Source of the DNA: Ochotona curzoniae
Lineage: Eukaryota > Chordata > Mammalia > Lagomorpha > Ochotonidae
Assembly (NCBI RefSeq): GCF_017591425.1
Contig: NW_024465885.1
Span: 45,565,001 to 45,629,000, forward strand
Length of the DNA: 64,000 nt
Direction: 5' to 3'
The stretch's first letter is position 1. Every line of letters begins with the position of its first letter. The notes beneath the pieces are model-generated. The model ran no database searches and had not been told where the DNA came from. It saw only the letters and a list, made by a program, of their open reading frames with translations. Made by a program: the position numbers and the translations under genes. Of the stretch, positions 45,497 through 57,310 are shown piece after piece.

Positions 45497-45855
45497 TGCC
45501 CCACTTAGGACCTGGCACAGTAGTCTAAGTGGCTAAAATCCTCGCCTTGAACACACTGGGATCCCATATGGGTGCTGGGTCTAATCCTGGTGGTCCTGCT
45601 TCCCATCCGGAACCCTGCTTGTGACCTGGGAAAGCAGTTGAGGACAGCCCCAGAACTCAAGACTCTGCACCTACATGGGAGACCCGAAAGAGGCTCCTGG
45701 TTCCTGGCTTCAGGTAGGCTCAGCTCCAGCCATTGCAGCCATTTGGGGAGTGAATCAATGGATGGAGGATCTTCCTCTCTGTCTCTCCTCCTCTATATAT
45801 ATCTGACTTTCCAATAAAAATGAAACAATTTTTAAAAAAAAGGAATGCCCCACTT
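45497..45855 (+). repeat. CSINE with 10-bp target-site duplication
   Basis: The body at about 45507-45845 is full length and well preserved: a 'aggacctggcacagtagtct' head, 'gggatcccatatgggtgctg', a B box-like 'gggtctaatcc', 'ttggggagtgaatcaatgga' and an A-rich tail. It is flanked by TGCCCCACTT at 45497-45506 and 45846-45855. Fewer changes than the older copies, so probably pika-lineage. Confidence 0.95.
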
Positions 45856-46271
45856 CCTGGAAACACCCGGAAACAGAAATTTCACTCTGTTCGTGTATCC
45901 TTGAGCCACATTCTCATCTTTAGACTGAGCCACTTTTACTAACTTTAGGCTTGCCAAAAGCTCATTTTCCCTAAACTTTAGTGTTCTCTACAACACCTTG
46001 GAATAAGGAGTCTTGACTTTGCTAAATGTGCTACCATCAAATTCATTGATCTGAAAGCAGAAGTTATTTATGATTCTCCCTCTTCTTTTCTCCTGACACT
46101 TGGTCCTTGATTTGATTATGATTATAGGCATTACTTAACTCCCTAACCTTTTGTGTTTTTCCCTGTTAAACAGGTTGTTGTGAGAAAAGCGCATACTCCA
46201 TAAATGTTTTATCCTGGAGTTTCTTTTCTTTTGCTATCCTGAACAATAGCTTAATTTCTATCCTCTTTCCT
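45856..46271. other. Unassigned non-coding sequence
   Basis: Nothing recognisable between two CSINEs of opposite orientation. Confidence 0.4.
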
Positions 46272-46622
46272 TTTTAAAAAGTTTTTATTTATTCTTATTT
46301 GAAAGACTTTACAAAGAGAGGAGAGAGAGAAAGAGAGAGCGAGAGAGAGAGGGAGAGAGAATGTCTTCTATCTGCTGGTTTACTCCTCAAATGTTTGCAA
46401 TGACCAAAGCTGGGGTGACCCAAGTCTGGCAGCTTGGAGCATCTTCCAGGCCTCCCACATGGGCGCAGAGTACCAAGGCTTTGAGCCATTCTCTGTTTCT
46501 TTTCCTAGGCTACAAGCAGGGAGCTAGATGGGAAGCAGAGCCATCAGGATACGAACTGGCAAACATACGGGATGCCAGCAACACAGCGTGAAGAATTATC
46601 CTGTTGAGCCACAGAGCTCATC
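46272..46622 (-). repeat. CSINE with (GA)n tail
   Basis: Reverse copy: 'agtttttatttattcttatt', a long gagaga block at about 46315-46360, 'ggtttactcctcaaatgttt', 'aggcctcccacatgggcgca', 'acaagcagggagctagatgg' and 'tacgaactggcaaacatacg'. The GA expansion parallels the copy at 10881. Confidence 0.9.
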
Positions 46623-46659
46623 CCCTCTTTCCCTCTTAATATTCTATTTTTAAAATCTT

Positions 46660-47056
46660 GCTGCGGTGGACCGAGTATATCACCACAAAATTCCTTTGTT
46701 GAAGTCCTAGTCTTCCGTATGATTAATTGAAGATGGGACCTTTAAAGAAGTAATTAAGCTTAAGTGAAGCAGTAAATGTGGGGCCCTCTTCCAGTATAAT
46801 CAGTGTAATTTCAGGAGGAGGAGGAAAGGCTACAGCTCTACCTCTCCGTGGGCATACGCAGTGAGGGAAGGCCGCGTGCGTGGGCATGTGGCAAGCAGGC
46901 AGCCATCAGAAACAGGGAGAGTCCTTGCCGGAATGTGACTGACCATGCTAGCGCCCCGAGCATGGATGTCAGGCTTCAGAGCTGTGAAAAACAAACACCA
47001 CTGAAGCCCCGCAGCTCATGCTGCTTTTTGCTGTGTTAGCCTGGAGGGCCAAGTGC
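46660..47056 (+). mobile_element. MaLR LTR, MLT1A/MST-type
   Basis: Sense order: 'accacaaaattcctttgttg', 'aagtcctagtcttccgtatg', 'gatgggacctttaaagaagt', 'aattaagcttaag', then 'ccatcagaaacagggagag' and 'caggcttcagagctgtgaaa'. Near full length at about 400 bp. The 63-codon frame at 46848-47039 lies inside. Confidence 0.7.
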
Positions 47057-48127
47057 TGCCTAGCAGGTGTTCCTTCGTTTGTCATGTTCTCCGTGACAGC
47101 ATCGACAGTTTTCTATCCCAACATCTGTTCTTTAGTTCTTCCTGACAGACCAAACTCTGAGAGCAGCAATGTGCCGAGTTAAAAATAAACACTTCACAAT
47201 TCCTCACATTACCATCCGTCTAGCCAATGATTTTAAGCAGATATACAAGAGAAAACGAAGAAGGACATATTCCATCGGTGACCTTTGTCCATCCCCCTTG
47301 TTGCCCCAAATTCCAAAGCCACATTAAAAGGTGGGAAAGCTTTCTTGATATCCAAAGGAAGAACACACCCACTAAATGAAACAGGTGAATTCACTCCTTT
47401 GGAATCTCCTTGATGGTTGTGCTCATCCTGAAATACCAACATTCTGACTCGTTCCTTTTGAAAATAGACCAATTGGCTTTCATTATGCCAGTTTAGATAC
47501 GGATATGACAGTCCTGACTGGTAATTTCCTAGGCTGTTCTCCCTGTTCCCTCCAGAACACACTTGTTGTAACACAGTTCGCATTGAATCACTCTCCTACT
47601 CACAGGTTACCATGGGGTTTTCATTGTTTGTGGACTACAGCCTGATTCCCGAAGAACGTGTGTGGAGAACTGCATGGCGTGTGTCCTTCCCTGCCTTGTA
47701 GACTCTATAGTGCCCTGCAGAAACGACACTTGTGCATCCCTGATGTACCCAAGCTTATCTCCTTGTCTTTGTCCATGATATTCTCTGTAAAGCTCTCTTT
47801 CATCCATGTGCCACCATGAGACTCCAGTTCAAGTTCAAAGGTGGCCTTTCCTTCAAGGTTACAGTAATCCTTGTTATTAAACATCTCTGGTCTGTCACGC
47901 ACTCCTCAAAGCTTGGCTTTTAGCTCTGTGTTTGACTGTCTCACCATCTACTGGGTGTTACATAGAATGTCATTACAGAGTGTCACAGTAGCACTCATTG
48001 CAAGTCAGGGTTAGGGAGCACAAGCAGGGTTAGGGAGCACTGTGCCCACGTGGGATCACCCATAACAGCACAGTATTTGTCACTCTTAGTCTCTCTAAGC
48101 TCCCTCCTGCTTTCAGTAACTACAGTG
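47057..48127. other. Unassigned sequence with a 16-bp direct repeat
   Basis: CAGGGTTAGGGAGCAC occurs at 48006-48021 and 48025-48040, separated by 3 bp. The 116-codon minus-strand frame (47233-47583) has no recognisable domain. Confidence 0.35.
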
Positions 48128-48395
48128 TAGATAGTCCTTTGGCATACGATTTCTGATTTATGATGTTTCAATTTTATGATAACATTAAGGTATAGTCACT
48201 CATTTTTTTTTCACTCCCAGCACAGTATTCAATAAATTACATGGATGCAAAACATTTTTATGATAAAACAGGTCTTGTGTTAGATGACTTTGCCAAACAG
48301 TAGCATGATTTAAGTTAAGCCAGGCTAAAGTCTGATGGTCAGGATGTAAGCCATTATCATCTGTGGGCTATCTGCATACGTACAGAATTAGAAGG
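48128..48395 (+). mobile_element. Tigger-type DNA transposon fragment (possible)
   Basis: 'ttcactcccagcacagtatt', 'caataaattacatggatgca', 'aaacaggtcttgtgttagat', 'gactttgccaaac' and 'gttaagccaggctaaagtct' follow a mariner/Tigger-family non-autonomous element I recall from mammalian genomes. The exact family is not certain. The ends are degraded. Confidence 0.5.
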
Positions 48396-49859
48396 CCATA
48401 GTAACCACATGTTTTCTCTTTCCTTTCTCAGTACCAATTCCAGTGGCAACAGTTGCTGTCTGACTCTCTCATCTCATGCTGCATGTATGGCAGTCACACA
48501 ATGGATATTTTTCGAATTAAATTAGTATTGCATAATTATTACAAAAGTTCTATTTTGCACTGAAAGACTTGGACTTCACTGTGGTCTCCTTAAAGTCTGA
48601 CCCTGGCAGAGGGTTGGTTAACAGGTGCAGACGCAGAAGAGCCGATGTGGCAGGAATAGTTTGAGTGGCCAAAAGCCAGAGATTCCCAAGAGTCAGTCAT
48701 GCAAATGACACCAAGAAGCCACCTGCTGTCAATTTCTTCCTGCTCATGGGAGTCTGTGTTTTGTTCATCCCTTCAACTGAGTACACCCATCCTCACTTAT
48801 TCCATGTTCACCAAGTTAAAATTTTAACAACATACCTCAAATGATTCCTCTTTAAAGAGAGAAAGACAGATTATGACCAAGCAATACTGTTCTCTTTCCC
48901 ACTTTGGATTCTGAACAGGAGTATAAATTATGGAATAATATTTGAGATGTTTACGATAATTTGTTGAAGCTTCCAAAAAAGGTCTAAGCCTGAGTGATAC
49001 ATTTGTATAAATTCTTCTTTGGATAAAGTCTATCCAGTGGAAAAAGGACTAAATTTTATCCTATAACCATGATACAAGGAAGTCTGGAACCTCCAAACCA
49101 TCTCTGTGGCATGTATTGCCCAGCACAGCTTCCATGTCAGCATTGGCTTCAGGCTACATTATAGTTCTAACGAAAAAGCTACTTAGTGCTACTCCATTTA
49201 TATCAGGAAAAGGTGTTGATGTACTTATTAACAAGCCACGCATACAGAAGACCTGTAATTGGATCTGGCCTCTTAATGTTAGGTGGGTGTTTACCCTGTC
49301 TTCAATGTATTTCTGACAGGTAGGCCAGCTTTCTCAGGAACCCATTCCAGAGTCTGCAACCACAACAGCAGGACAACTGATTATTCCTGTGATAAAGCAA
49401 AATCCCTTTCGTGTAATCTCAGTTAATCCATTGTTTTAATCTGTTATGAATGCAAGAAAACAGAATGCATTTTGCTCCTTAGTATGACCCCCGCTAAGAG
49501 TTTTAAGAACGTTATGTACGTCAGTAGTTTGTGGTTGTGTCGAAAAGATGAAGAACATTTCCTCCATTCCACATCCATCAGGCCCATGACCTTCACAATG
49601 ACTCTTGGAGTCTACATTTGTCCTTCCTGCTGGCTTGCTTTCCTCCATCAAGACTCAAATTTGGTCCGTTCTCCCCTGGCACCCCCTAAATGCAATGGAC
49701 CTGTGGCGAAGAAGCCTATTAATTGATAGTTTTTTTCCTCAAACTCGTGTGAAAAGGCTGGGAAACACCACACTGAGGTCAACAACAGATTGGCTCACCG
49801 GCATTTCTTTGCATGGAAACAACCCTTAACCATGTCCTCCACGAGGCTTCCTGAATTGA
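48396..49859. other. Unassigned non-coding sequence
   Basis: No repeat assigned. The frames at 49116-49316 and 49472-49829 have no identifiable domain. Confidence 0.35.
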
Positions 49860-51170
49860 TAACAGGTTTATGACACATATGGCTCCCTCTCTTTGTGCCA
49901 CACACCTCATCCACATGTTTCTGTAGCCAAAGGGTAATCTGGGAAGTCTGATAATTGTCTTTTTTTGCCCCCTCTTTTCTTCTTTGGTTTTGTTTGTCTG
50001 ATGGTTCTGATGCCTTACCTCTGTGATTTCCAGTTAAGCTCTCCAGAAGTAATTATCAGGTCTCCTGAAAATGAATATTTACACCCTTTAAGGAGTGGGA
50101 TCCTATTGGAGCTGCTGTTGATCGCCGTGATGCTGTTTCAGAACTTCAGGACCCTCCTTGTGTAATTGAAGATTATTATTATTATCATCATTAATAGGCA
50201 ATGATATTACTCAACTACAGCAGAAAAAGCAGGTGTTGAAATTGCCCTATCAGTTCTGTCTCACTCTACACCCTCTCTTCACCTCATTGCACCGCAATCT
50301 CTTTGTCTCTGAGCACTCACACTGCTGGAGATGCTTCTAGAGCTAAGCTGTGTTAATCACACTACTTGTGGCACTAAAGCCACAGAAGTGGGATTAAGCT
50401 GTCTCACAAACTTTAAAGACCATGGGGGAGGGGATTAATACCCTTCTCATTTTAATAGGCACAGTGTGATCCTGTGTGTTCCTTGTATAGGTTGCATTTT
50501 GACGTAAGAACATGTTTCTGTCTTGGGGGCAGAGAGGGGATATTGCAGTACCTAGACCATTTGTTTCCTCTTTGCATAATACCCTGTTTCTGTTAGCATG
50601 GACTGTACGCCTAAGGAAATACCCCCCAACTGCCTCCACACCCTTCCCAACTCCCCAAACCAGTCAGGCTTTATGGAGAGTTTTGCTATTCAAATGTTTT
50701 TCCCAGTTGTGTTGTCTTGGCCACACCCACAAAACAAATGCAACCACTCCAGAGTCCTGGTGGGCAAGTGCAGCTGTTTCCAGCCCCTCCCAGGCCAGCA
50801 CACATTTGGCCTGAAGCTGTTGTGCTGTTTTTGTACAAATAGAAGCCACTCAACTGCCTTTACACCTTATTTTAATGCCTTATTATTTCAAAGGGAATCT
50901 CTGTTCTCCTTATTGACAATAATTACTGTTAACTCCTCCATCAAGTTCAAAGGCTCTTGATTACGAAACTGCTTCTGAGGACTAGCCGATTAATCCAGCT
51001 TGTTATTAAATTAGAACTATATTCTTGACCTGTTTTAATGAAGGTTTTATTATTGTTTTGTTAATATGTTTAACTATCACCTTGAAATCATATTCACCAT
51101 TTTCTAATCTCTAGTATTCCTGTTCTATTAGATGGGTGTTTAATAACCTCTGCACTCTGATCCCAAATTG
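49860..51170. promoter_or_regulatory. Candidate conserved enhancer region
   Basis: About 1.3 kb without recognisable repeats. It contains 'gaagtaattatcaggtctcc' near 50046, 'gtgtaattgaagattattat' near 50160, 'ggggattaataccc' near 50430 and 'gccgattaatccagc' near 50986, all homeodomain-type sites, between mixed-composition segments. Overlapping frames of 100 and 120 codons (50512-50960) have no domain. This is the strongest regulatory candidate in the window, but conservation is untested. Confidence 0.32.
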
Positions 51171-51639
51171 CCAAACTCAAATTTAACTCCTCTATTCCCC
51201 TACCTTTACCCTCCTACACAACCCTCCTCTCCTTCTGCACACACTCACATGTACATGAACCCTGTGGTCCAACCAAGTAGCTTTATAATTTTCTGTCAAC
51301 ATGTATGTATATTAGACTCCTTGCCTTCATCTGAAACCAGCGATCTTTCTTTTCCTCTAAGTGTCCTCTTCTTAACTAGCTCCCAGTGTCCTTGCTCACT
51401 CCATCCTGGGATCTGAAAAAGTACCTGTGGTTCGAGCAATTCATGTAGCACTAACACTTGTCACCTACTACTAACCGATGCCGTTTACCTCTGGGTTGTG
51501 ACTATAGATTTCAAGAAAGTGGAAGTTGTTCCTACAAGTGACCTTGGCCTGAAATTTTGAAAGAGCAAAAGGCTCACTGGATCTGGAATCTGATGAGATG
51601 GCAAGTGAAATACAGTTTTAGCTCACGTTCATCAGTTCT
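51171..51639. other. Unassigned pyrimidine-rich sequence
   Basis: Pyrimidine-rich around 51180-51250. A MIR-like phrase ('aaaggctcactggatctgga') lies near 51569 but is too short to call. Confidence 0.35.
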
Positions 51640-52418
51640 CTCATCTTGTATTGTCCAATCATCCTCTTTTCAGCCTTGGTTTATCATTCCTACATTTGAG
51701 GAAAATGCCTTTTCCAACCATATTACTGTACTGCAACAAGGGGCACGTGTGTGGCTCTAGCACAAAGCCTGGAAATCATCCTTGACTCTCTTCAGTCTTT
51801 TCCTCCAAATTCACGAGTGACTCGTATTCCTGTCCCTCTGTGTGGTAGATCTGGGATGAAACCACTTTCCATTGCCTCTACTGTGCTCATCCTGGCCATG
51901 TCTCCATCTTTCCACCTGGATTGCTATGATACCTTGCTTATCTGTCTCTCTGAGTCCATCCTTGCCTGGTGCTCCTGGCTGTCACTCTACTCTACCGGTG
52001 ACCTCCAACCTGTGTCAGAGTGTCACTATTCTACCCAGGGTCACTGTAAGTCTATTTCCTCTGGCTTCTCAACTACCAAGCCAGTTTTGCCTCCTGCCAG
52101 CTCTTGAACATACAACACATGCTCTTACCTGTGAGTTCAGACTCACGTTCTCTGCCTGACATGGTCCTACTCAGGGAAGCTGCCTGACTCCCTTTTCCCG
52201 TCTTTCAACATCCTTTGTATCTCCAAAGGATGTTCTCGATTGCCAGAGATGCCATGCCATGCAGCTCTGCTTGCAGAGTTCTCATCCCAAGTGACTAACA
52301 TGTATGTGCGTGTCTATGTATGTAGAGTGGCAGCATCCCACAGCACGCATTTTCTTTACTGTCTTCTTCCTAGCACCTTGAAGAGAACCTGGAACATAGT
52401 ATTCTCAACATTTATGTA
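51640..52418 (+). repeat. L2 LINE 3' region
   Basis: A long pyrimidine-rich sense L2 stretch: 'atcatccttgactctcttca', 'tgtgctcatcctggccatgt', 'gttctctgcctgacatggtc', 'ctactcagggaagctgcctg', then 'cctagcaccttgaagagaac', 'ctggaacatagtattctcaa' and 'catttatg' at the 3' end. The open frames at 51751-52159 lie inside it and are not genes. Confidence 0.75.
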
Positions 52419-52864
52419 AACACAGCCTGCCAGCAGGACCCGAGGTCTCTGGGGATGAGGCAGCAGTGTTCTTTTAGCCATAAGAAGCACGGGAGACAAG
52501 CTGGTGAGGAATGTCAGCTTTACTATGTACAGGTTACAGGTTTTAAAGGGTAAGAAAGTGGAGGGCAAGGGCATCTTCTGGCAGACCCTCCCACCCACCA
52601 AAGACACTGCAATTGGCCATAGAAAGCATCTATTTCCCTTGATCTTCCATTCATGTCAGAGATCATGTTCCACATGTTTTCCCCTTGACCTTCCAGCCAT
52701 GTCGGGAGTCATACTCCACGTGTACTTTGGAAACTGTGCCTCGGGCTACAGGGAAGTAAACTTTAAGCCATACCCACCAGGTAGCAGGGCAGGGACCTGG
52801 GTGATTGTCCATAAACAAGTGAACAAATGAGATCAGCAGTTTTTATTAAAACCCTGAAGTTTAA
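52419..52864. other. Unassigned non-coding sequence
   Basis: Nothing recognisable. A short imperfect direct repeat ('ttgatcttccattcatgtca' and 'ttgaccttccagccatgtcg') occurs at about 52638-52705. The 108-codon frame here has no domain. Confidence 0.35.
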
Positions 52865-53046
52865 ATCCATGCTTCTCTATCTTAGATGTCCGTTAAAATC
52901 CACTGGGAAATTTTAAAGAATATGAAAGTCCAGACTACACCCCAGACCACTGAAATCAGATTCTCTTGGAGTGAAGCCCAGGTGCTGGTACTTTGTAAAA
53001 GCTCCCCAGGTGTTTGAAAGTGTAAATAATGCTGAGAACCGTTGTT
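52865..53046 (+). mobile_element. MER5A-type hAT element
   Basis: Near full length in sense orientation: 'atcttagatgtccgttaaaa', 'tccactgggaaattttaaag', 'ccagactacaccccagacca', 'ctgaaatcagattctcttgg', 'agcccaggtgctggtacttt' and 'gctgagaaccgttg' at the right end. Confidence 0.75.
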
Positions 53047-53637
53047 GTTGAGCTCATAAAGATGTATTTGTGTTCTGCGAGTGCTTGGGTTCCCAGGTAG
53101 CACCTCACCAGCTAAGTGCCTTGCGCGTTTCTGTACTTAATAAGTACATCTCAATCCGCTGGTTTAGGAAACAACTGCTTCTAATGCATAGGGTTGTTTG
53201 TGCACTGGGAAAACCTCAGTCCTATTTGACTCAGTTGAGTTTAAAGCTAGGCCTGCTTTGGGGAACGAACCACAGAACTGAGTAGCTACTTCTGCACAGC
53301 AATTGGCCAGTGGACTAGATACACAAACTCCATTTAATACCCGTGTAATGATGATAATATTTTTCATATGGTAAACCAGTGTACTTTTTTATTATCCCTT
53401 GCAAATCATTTTGCCTTGTGGCTCCCCACAGATTGAATCACAGGCATTTATTGCTTCAGAGGGAGGCAGATCCAGCCTAAAACCAAGACTCTTTGTTCAG
53501 TTTTGAGGAGCAAACTAGACATGTTAAGTTTATAGAGGACAACAGCCTGGAAAGCAAAAGCTTGTGCAAATAAAAATGAATTTGGTACATATCCAATGCT
53601 TTCCCTTATACATAAATGGAAAACCCATAGGAATGAG
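53047..53637. other. Unassigned non-coding sequence
   Basis: No recognisable element between MER5A and the next transposon. Confidence 0.4.
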
Positions 53638-54979
53638 CAGTAGGTTCTCAAACTTTTGGTCTCAGAATACTTTAATAAATAAGCATAACAATCTCAATGA
53701 ATAGTTATTCATTAATATGTGCTATAGCAAATCAGCTCTACTTACAAAGTAAATTTGAATCTTAAAAAATATTTATTAATTTTTGTAACAATGTTGAACT
53801 TAACGCCAACCCATGTAACATTGAATGCAACAATTATATTACCCAAAGCCATATATAGGGAGTGATTTATTTTAATAAAACTCTTTAATGTGTGATTCAA
53901 GAGAAGTTGGATTTTCATGTCTCATTGTGTATTCAATCTATTAGAATCTGTTTGAACTTAAATGTAACTTTACACAAATGTCTAGTTCAAAAGTCAAAAC
54001 ATTTAACACTACTCTAAACCCCTGCAAGTGGTAGTTTCTTAGAGCTTCGTCACCATATGCAATCTGAAAATCTGGCAGTAAATTTTCATATTCTGCTTTA
54101 TTAACTGTAATTAGTCTGTCTTGTTCTTTGAATAGCTCGTTTGCTCATGGAAGCTTTTGTAACATTTGGAAAATATTGGTTCACTGAGTTATGCAGATTT
54201 TCCAAAGATTGGCCCATTTGATTACTCATTATCAAAGAAAGTTTTTTTTTTTTTTCCTAAGTTGGCTGTTGTTAACATCGTCACCCATAAGCAGAAATGT
54301 CCTTAACGTCTAGGTGTTGATTCACAGTTATGGAAACAAATTGTGAAAGTTTAATGTTCACTCAAAAGCTCCAGTGTTATCATTGGCAACAACTTACTCT
54401 CTGCCATTTCTGTAAAGTGTGACAGGCTTATTTGAAACATTTTCAGGAAACATACTTCCCAAATATTTAAGTGCAAGTAACTGTAGTTTATCAATTAGAT
54501 GCCACCAAATGAAAGTGGTGCTCCCTGAACAAAGAGGTAAGTTCAGATCACTCACAACTTGCTGCTGCTTCTTGAAACAAACATTGTGGTCTGGTACTTA
54601 GCAGGAAAGCTTCATACACACTTCTTGACTTATTGCATAAAATATTAAAAAGATGCACACTCAAAGGTTGTGGTTAATAATGATCATTGCTTCATGCAAA
54701 ACAATCACCAATGAAATTGACTTTTGGTAGTGTGAGTACTTGGTAGCAAAGAATGCAGTATCTATTAGTAATGCTTAGTGCTACTGACTTGATTGCTGCT
54801 AGGGTGCCAGCTATTTTACCTACAATAGTTTTTGCAACAGTAGTAAAAATATTAATTCAGATTTTAAAAGGTAAATGACATCTCAGTATTTAATGCACTG
54901 GTTTTGTGTCTTGTGAAAACTTTACAAGGATCTCTAAGACCCCCTCCAAGATCTACACACCGTCTTTTGAAGACTACTG
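53638..54979 (+). mobile_element. DNA transposon with both terminal repeats (hAT-like)
   Basis: The left end is CAGTAGGTTCTCAAACTTTT and the right end reads, on the minus strand, CAGTAGTCTTCAAAAGACGG. The left subterminal 'ggtctcagaatactttaata' and right subterminal 'ggatctctaagaccccctcc' fit a common mammalian hAT-like element with CAGTGGTTCTCAAA termini. The total of 1,342 bp is near full length for a non-autonomous or partly deleted copy. It holds a T-run at about 54243-54257. I could not name the family with certainty. Confidence 0.6.
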
Positions 54980-54987
54980 TCCTAGAG

Positions 54988-55364
54988 AAATTACAGAGGG
55001 GGAGGTAGTGTGGCATAAAGGAAACCTACTTCCCTGTGGTCTTCAGGAAAGTGCTTTTGGTTCTCTCAGTGTATAATAGAGTAGAGAAGACTTAGAAGGG
55101 TAGACATTCAGGGCAAGGGCATGAAGTTTGAAACAAAGTTCAGGGAAGCTCCCCAAGGAAGTCTTTGTTTTTCACTCCTTAGAGCGAGGCCAGGAAAAGT
55201 GTCAATCTCTTGAGAAAAATAGGGTATTTATCACGGCATTGGTTCAACTTGGTGCTACATAAGATCTGTATAACAATGACCCATGCATGGAACTGTATTT
55301 CATGGTGAAAGTCTGAATTCCTTTTATCTGAGATTGGAAATGAAGCAGTTACCACTTTCATTCT
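54988..55364. other. Unassigned non-coding sequence
   Basis: Nothing recognised between two transposons. Confidence 0.4.
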
Positions 55365-56080
55365 GTTTGATCCTGGAAGTTGTAGCCACCGCAGTAAGGC
55401 AGGAAAATTAAATAAAAGATAGGTAGAGTGAAGACAAAGAAATAAGTCTGTCCCTATTTACAAATGACCTGAATGTCCACCTAGACACAGGATTTAAAAT
55501 TAACAAAAATCCCATCACTAACAAGTTAGTTAATTAAACTCACCAATGGATGTACAAAGATCAATAACATTTATATACTTGCATAGTAATAATGAACGTT
55601 TAAACGTTGCATTTCAAACACAGTATTATTTGTAAGCATGTTAAACAAAATTAAGTACTAACAAATGGCTTAACAAAACAAGAGTAGGGTTTATATGCTA
55701 AAAATTATGAAATAGTGACAACAGAAATCTAACAATACCTGAATCAGTTAAGACATGCCGAGCTAATAGACTGGAATAATTAGCATACGAAGAATGTCCA
55801 CTCTATCAAAATTGGTGGTAGCTTAGTTGAAACGTCTATGAAAATTTCAACAAGCATTTTGAAGGTACAGATAGGGTTATTCTGCAATGTGTAAGACAGG
55901 GATATTCTACAAAGTACACATTAAGGCATTGGCTCTAGATGAACTGCATGCATTTCAACAGAGTAGGAAGAGGGCGTCACGAAACAGCTCACTATTCAAC
56001 TGTAAGGTGAAGACAGGGACAGACACACTGGTCAGTGAAACAAGATAGTGAACCCAGGAACAAGTCCGCACGTAAACACA
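55365..56080 (+). repeat. L1 ORF2 fragment (reverse transcriptase region), dead
   Basis: Sense ORF2 order: 'ggaagttgtagccaccgcag' (LEVVATAVR-like), a catalytic-box remnant reading FTND instead of FADD at 55457-55468, 'gtacaaagatcaataacatt', 'acatttatatacttgca', then 'agacagggacagacacactg' and 'gtgaacccaggaacaagtcc'. Many stops and deletions make it non-functional. The loss of the catalytic aspartate pair is visible directly. Confidence 0.72.
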
Positions 56081-56199
56081 CACCACTGTTCTTTCTGCTC
56101 AGAGGCAGCAGATTCTGTAATTAGAGAATATGCAGGTAAAATACCAACTTAGTAAAATATCACAATTCTAATTCTGATCAGAAGTGAATTTTTTAAAAG

Positions 56200-56450
56200 T
56201 GCATATCAATTCCCACGTCAAAAATCCATCCTCTTACAGTATACACGCTCATGTCTGTAAAGTTGTACCATTGGTGTCTTTATCACATTTCAGGCCATTT
56301 GTATCACCCCAAAAGCAAACCCCACACAGTCCACACTTGCTCTCCATCTCCTTCTCACACATCCTAATCTATCTATTTCTGTCTGTGGAGTTTACCATCA
56401 AGGACACAATCTGTGGCTCTCTTGGGTCTGATTTCTTTCACAAACCACTA
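56200..56450 (-). repeat. L1 (old) 3'-UTR fragment
   Basis: Antisense 3'-UTR pattern: 'acgctcatgtctgtaaagtt', 'gtaccattggtgtctttatc', 'tcaccccaaaagcaaacccc' and 'ctatttctgtctgtggagtt'. Related to 19755-19935. The 95-codon open frame at 56184-56471 overlaps it. Confidence 0.6.
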
Positions 56451-57139
56451 AGAAACCAGGAGGCAGCCTAAGTAACCAAAGGGACCCAGTGAGCCACCAC
56501 GTCTACCTGAACACATAGATGTAGAATAAATCTCCCTGGAGTGCTGATGGCAACTGGGCCTGAACTCAGATCCTCAAAAACTTGGGATCACTCTTTCAAA
56601 GTCCTTGAGTGTATTTGAAAAAGAATAGCTTAAATTAGACAAGACTAATACAGTAATATTGAGCAGTTGAAATTTTCTTCCCCTTTCATGGGGGAACAGG
56701 GAAACTCCGAAACAGAAGACCAGCTATGGAAAATAAGGAACATTCTATTTTTTCAAGGCCTGAGTCATATTATTGAATTCTGGTCTTCTCAGTTCGTAAC
56801 AAGCCCACTTTCAAGATGACAAAACTGAGGCTCGGCAATGTCTGTCAAAGAGGGCTCTGTTGACTTTTGCTAATAAGATCGATAGAAAATTAGCTGTCTT
56901 TCACAAGCTTTAGGAAGGGTTAGATACTACAACTTCTAACCCAAGGCATGGCTTCCAAGTTCTGTGAGCTCAAAAAGCAAGGCAAAACAGAATGGCATGT
57001 ATAGATTTTCAGAAATTCTTATGAACTCTCAAACTTTCTTTCTACTTAAAATTAGACTGATACAGATAGATATTAATAGATTTTTAAAAATTATAACAAG
57101 TTGTAAGTTACCATACAACTTATGTGCTGCTCTTAAATG
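56451..57139. other. Unassigned sequence with a MIR-like scrap
   Basis: Near 56790-56850 'caagatgacaaaactgaggc' resembles antisense MIR, but it is too short to call. The rest is unassigned. Confidence 0.35.
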
Positions 57140-57310
57140 AAGTAGTATTTACTAAGAATTAGCTAGACACCAGGCTCTGGATTAAGCCCCTTCCGTACAT
57201 CTTATTCCAGGTTCGCAAATACTACTTCAGAGGAACTGAGTAGCAGAACACAACGCTGCCCAATCAAAAGAGCCTAACTCTGGTTCCTCCCGCTGACCTT
57301 TGAGGCTTAC
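57140..57310 (-). repeat. MIR fragment (possible)
   Basis: 'acaccaggctctggattaag' with 'acatcttattccagg' and 'ggaactgagtagcagaacac', then 'agcctaactctggttcctcc', follows the antisense MIR order. Confidence 0.45.

Noticed and set aside
51751..52159. 118- and 95-codon frames
   Set aside because: They lie within an L2 LINE 3' region.
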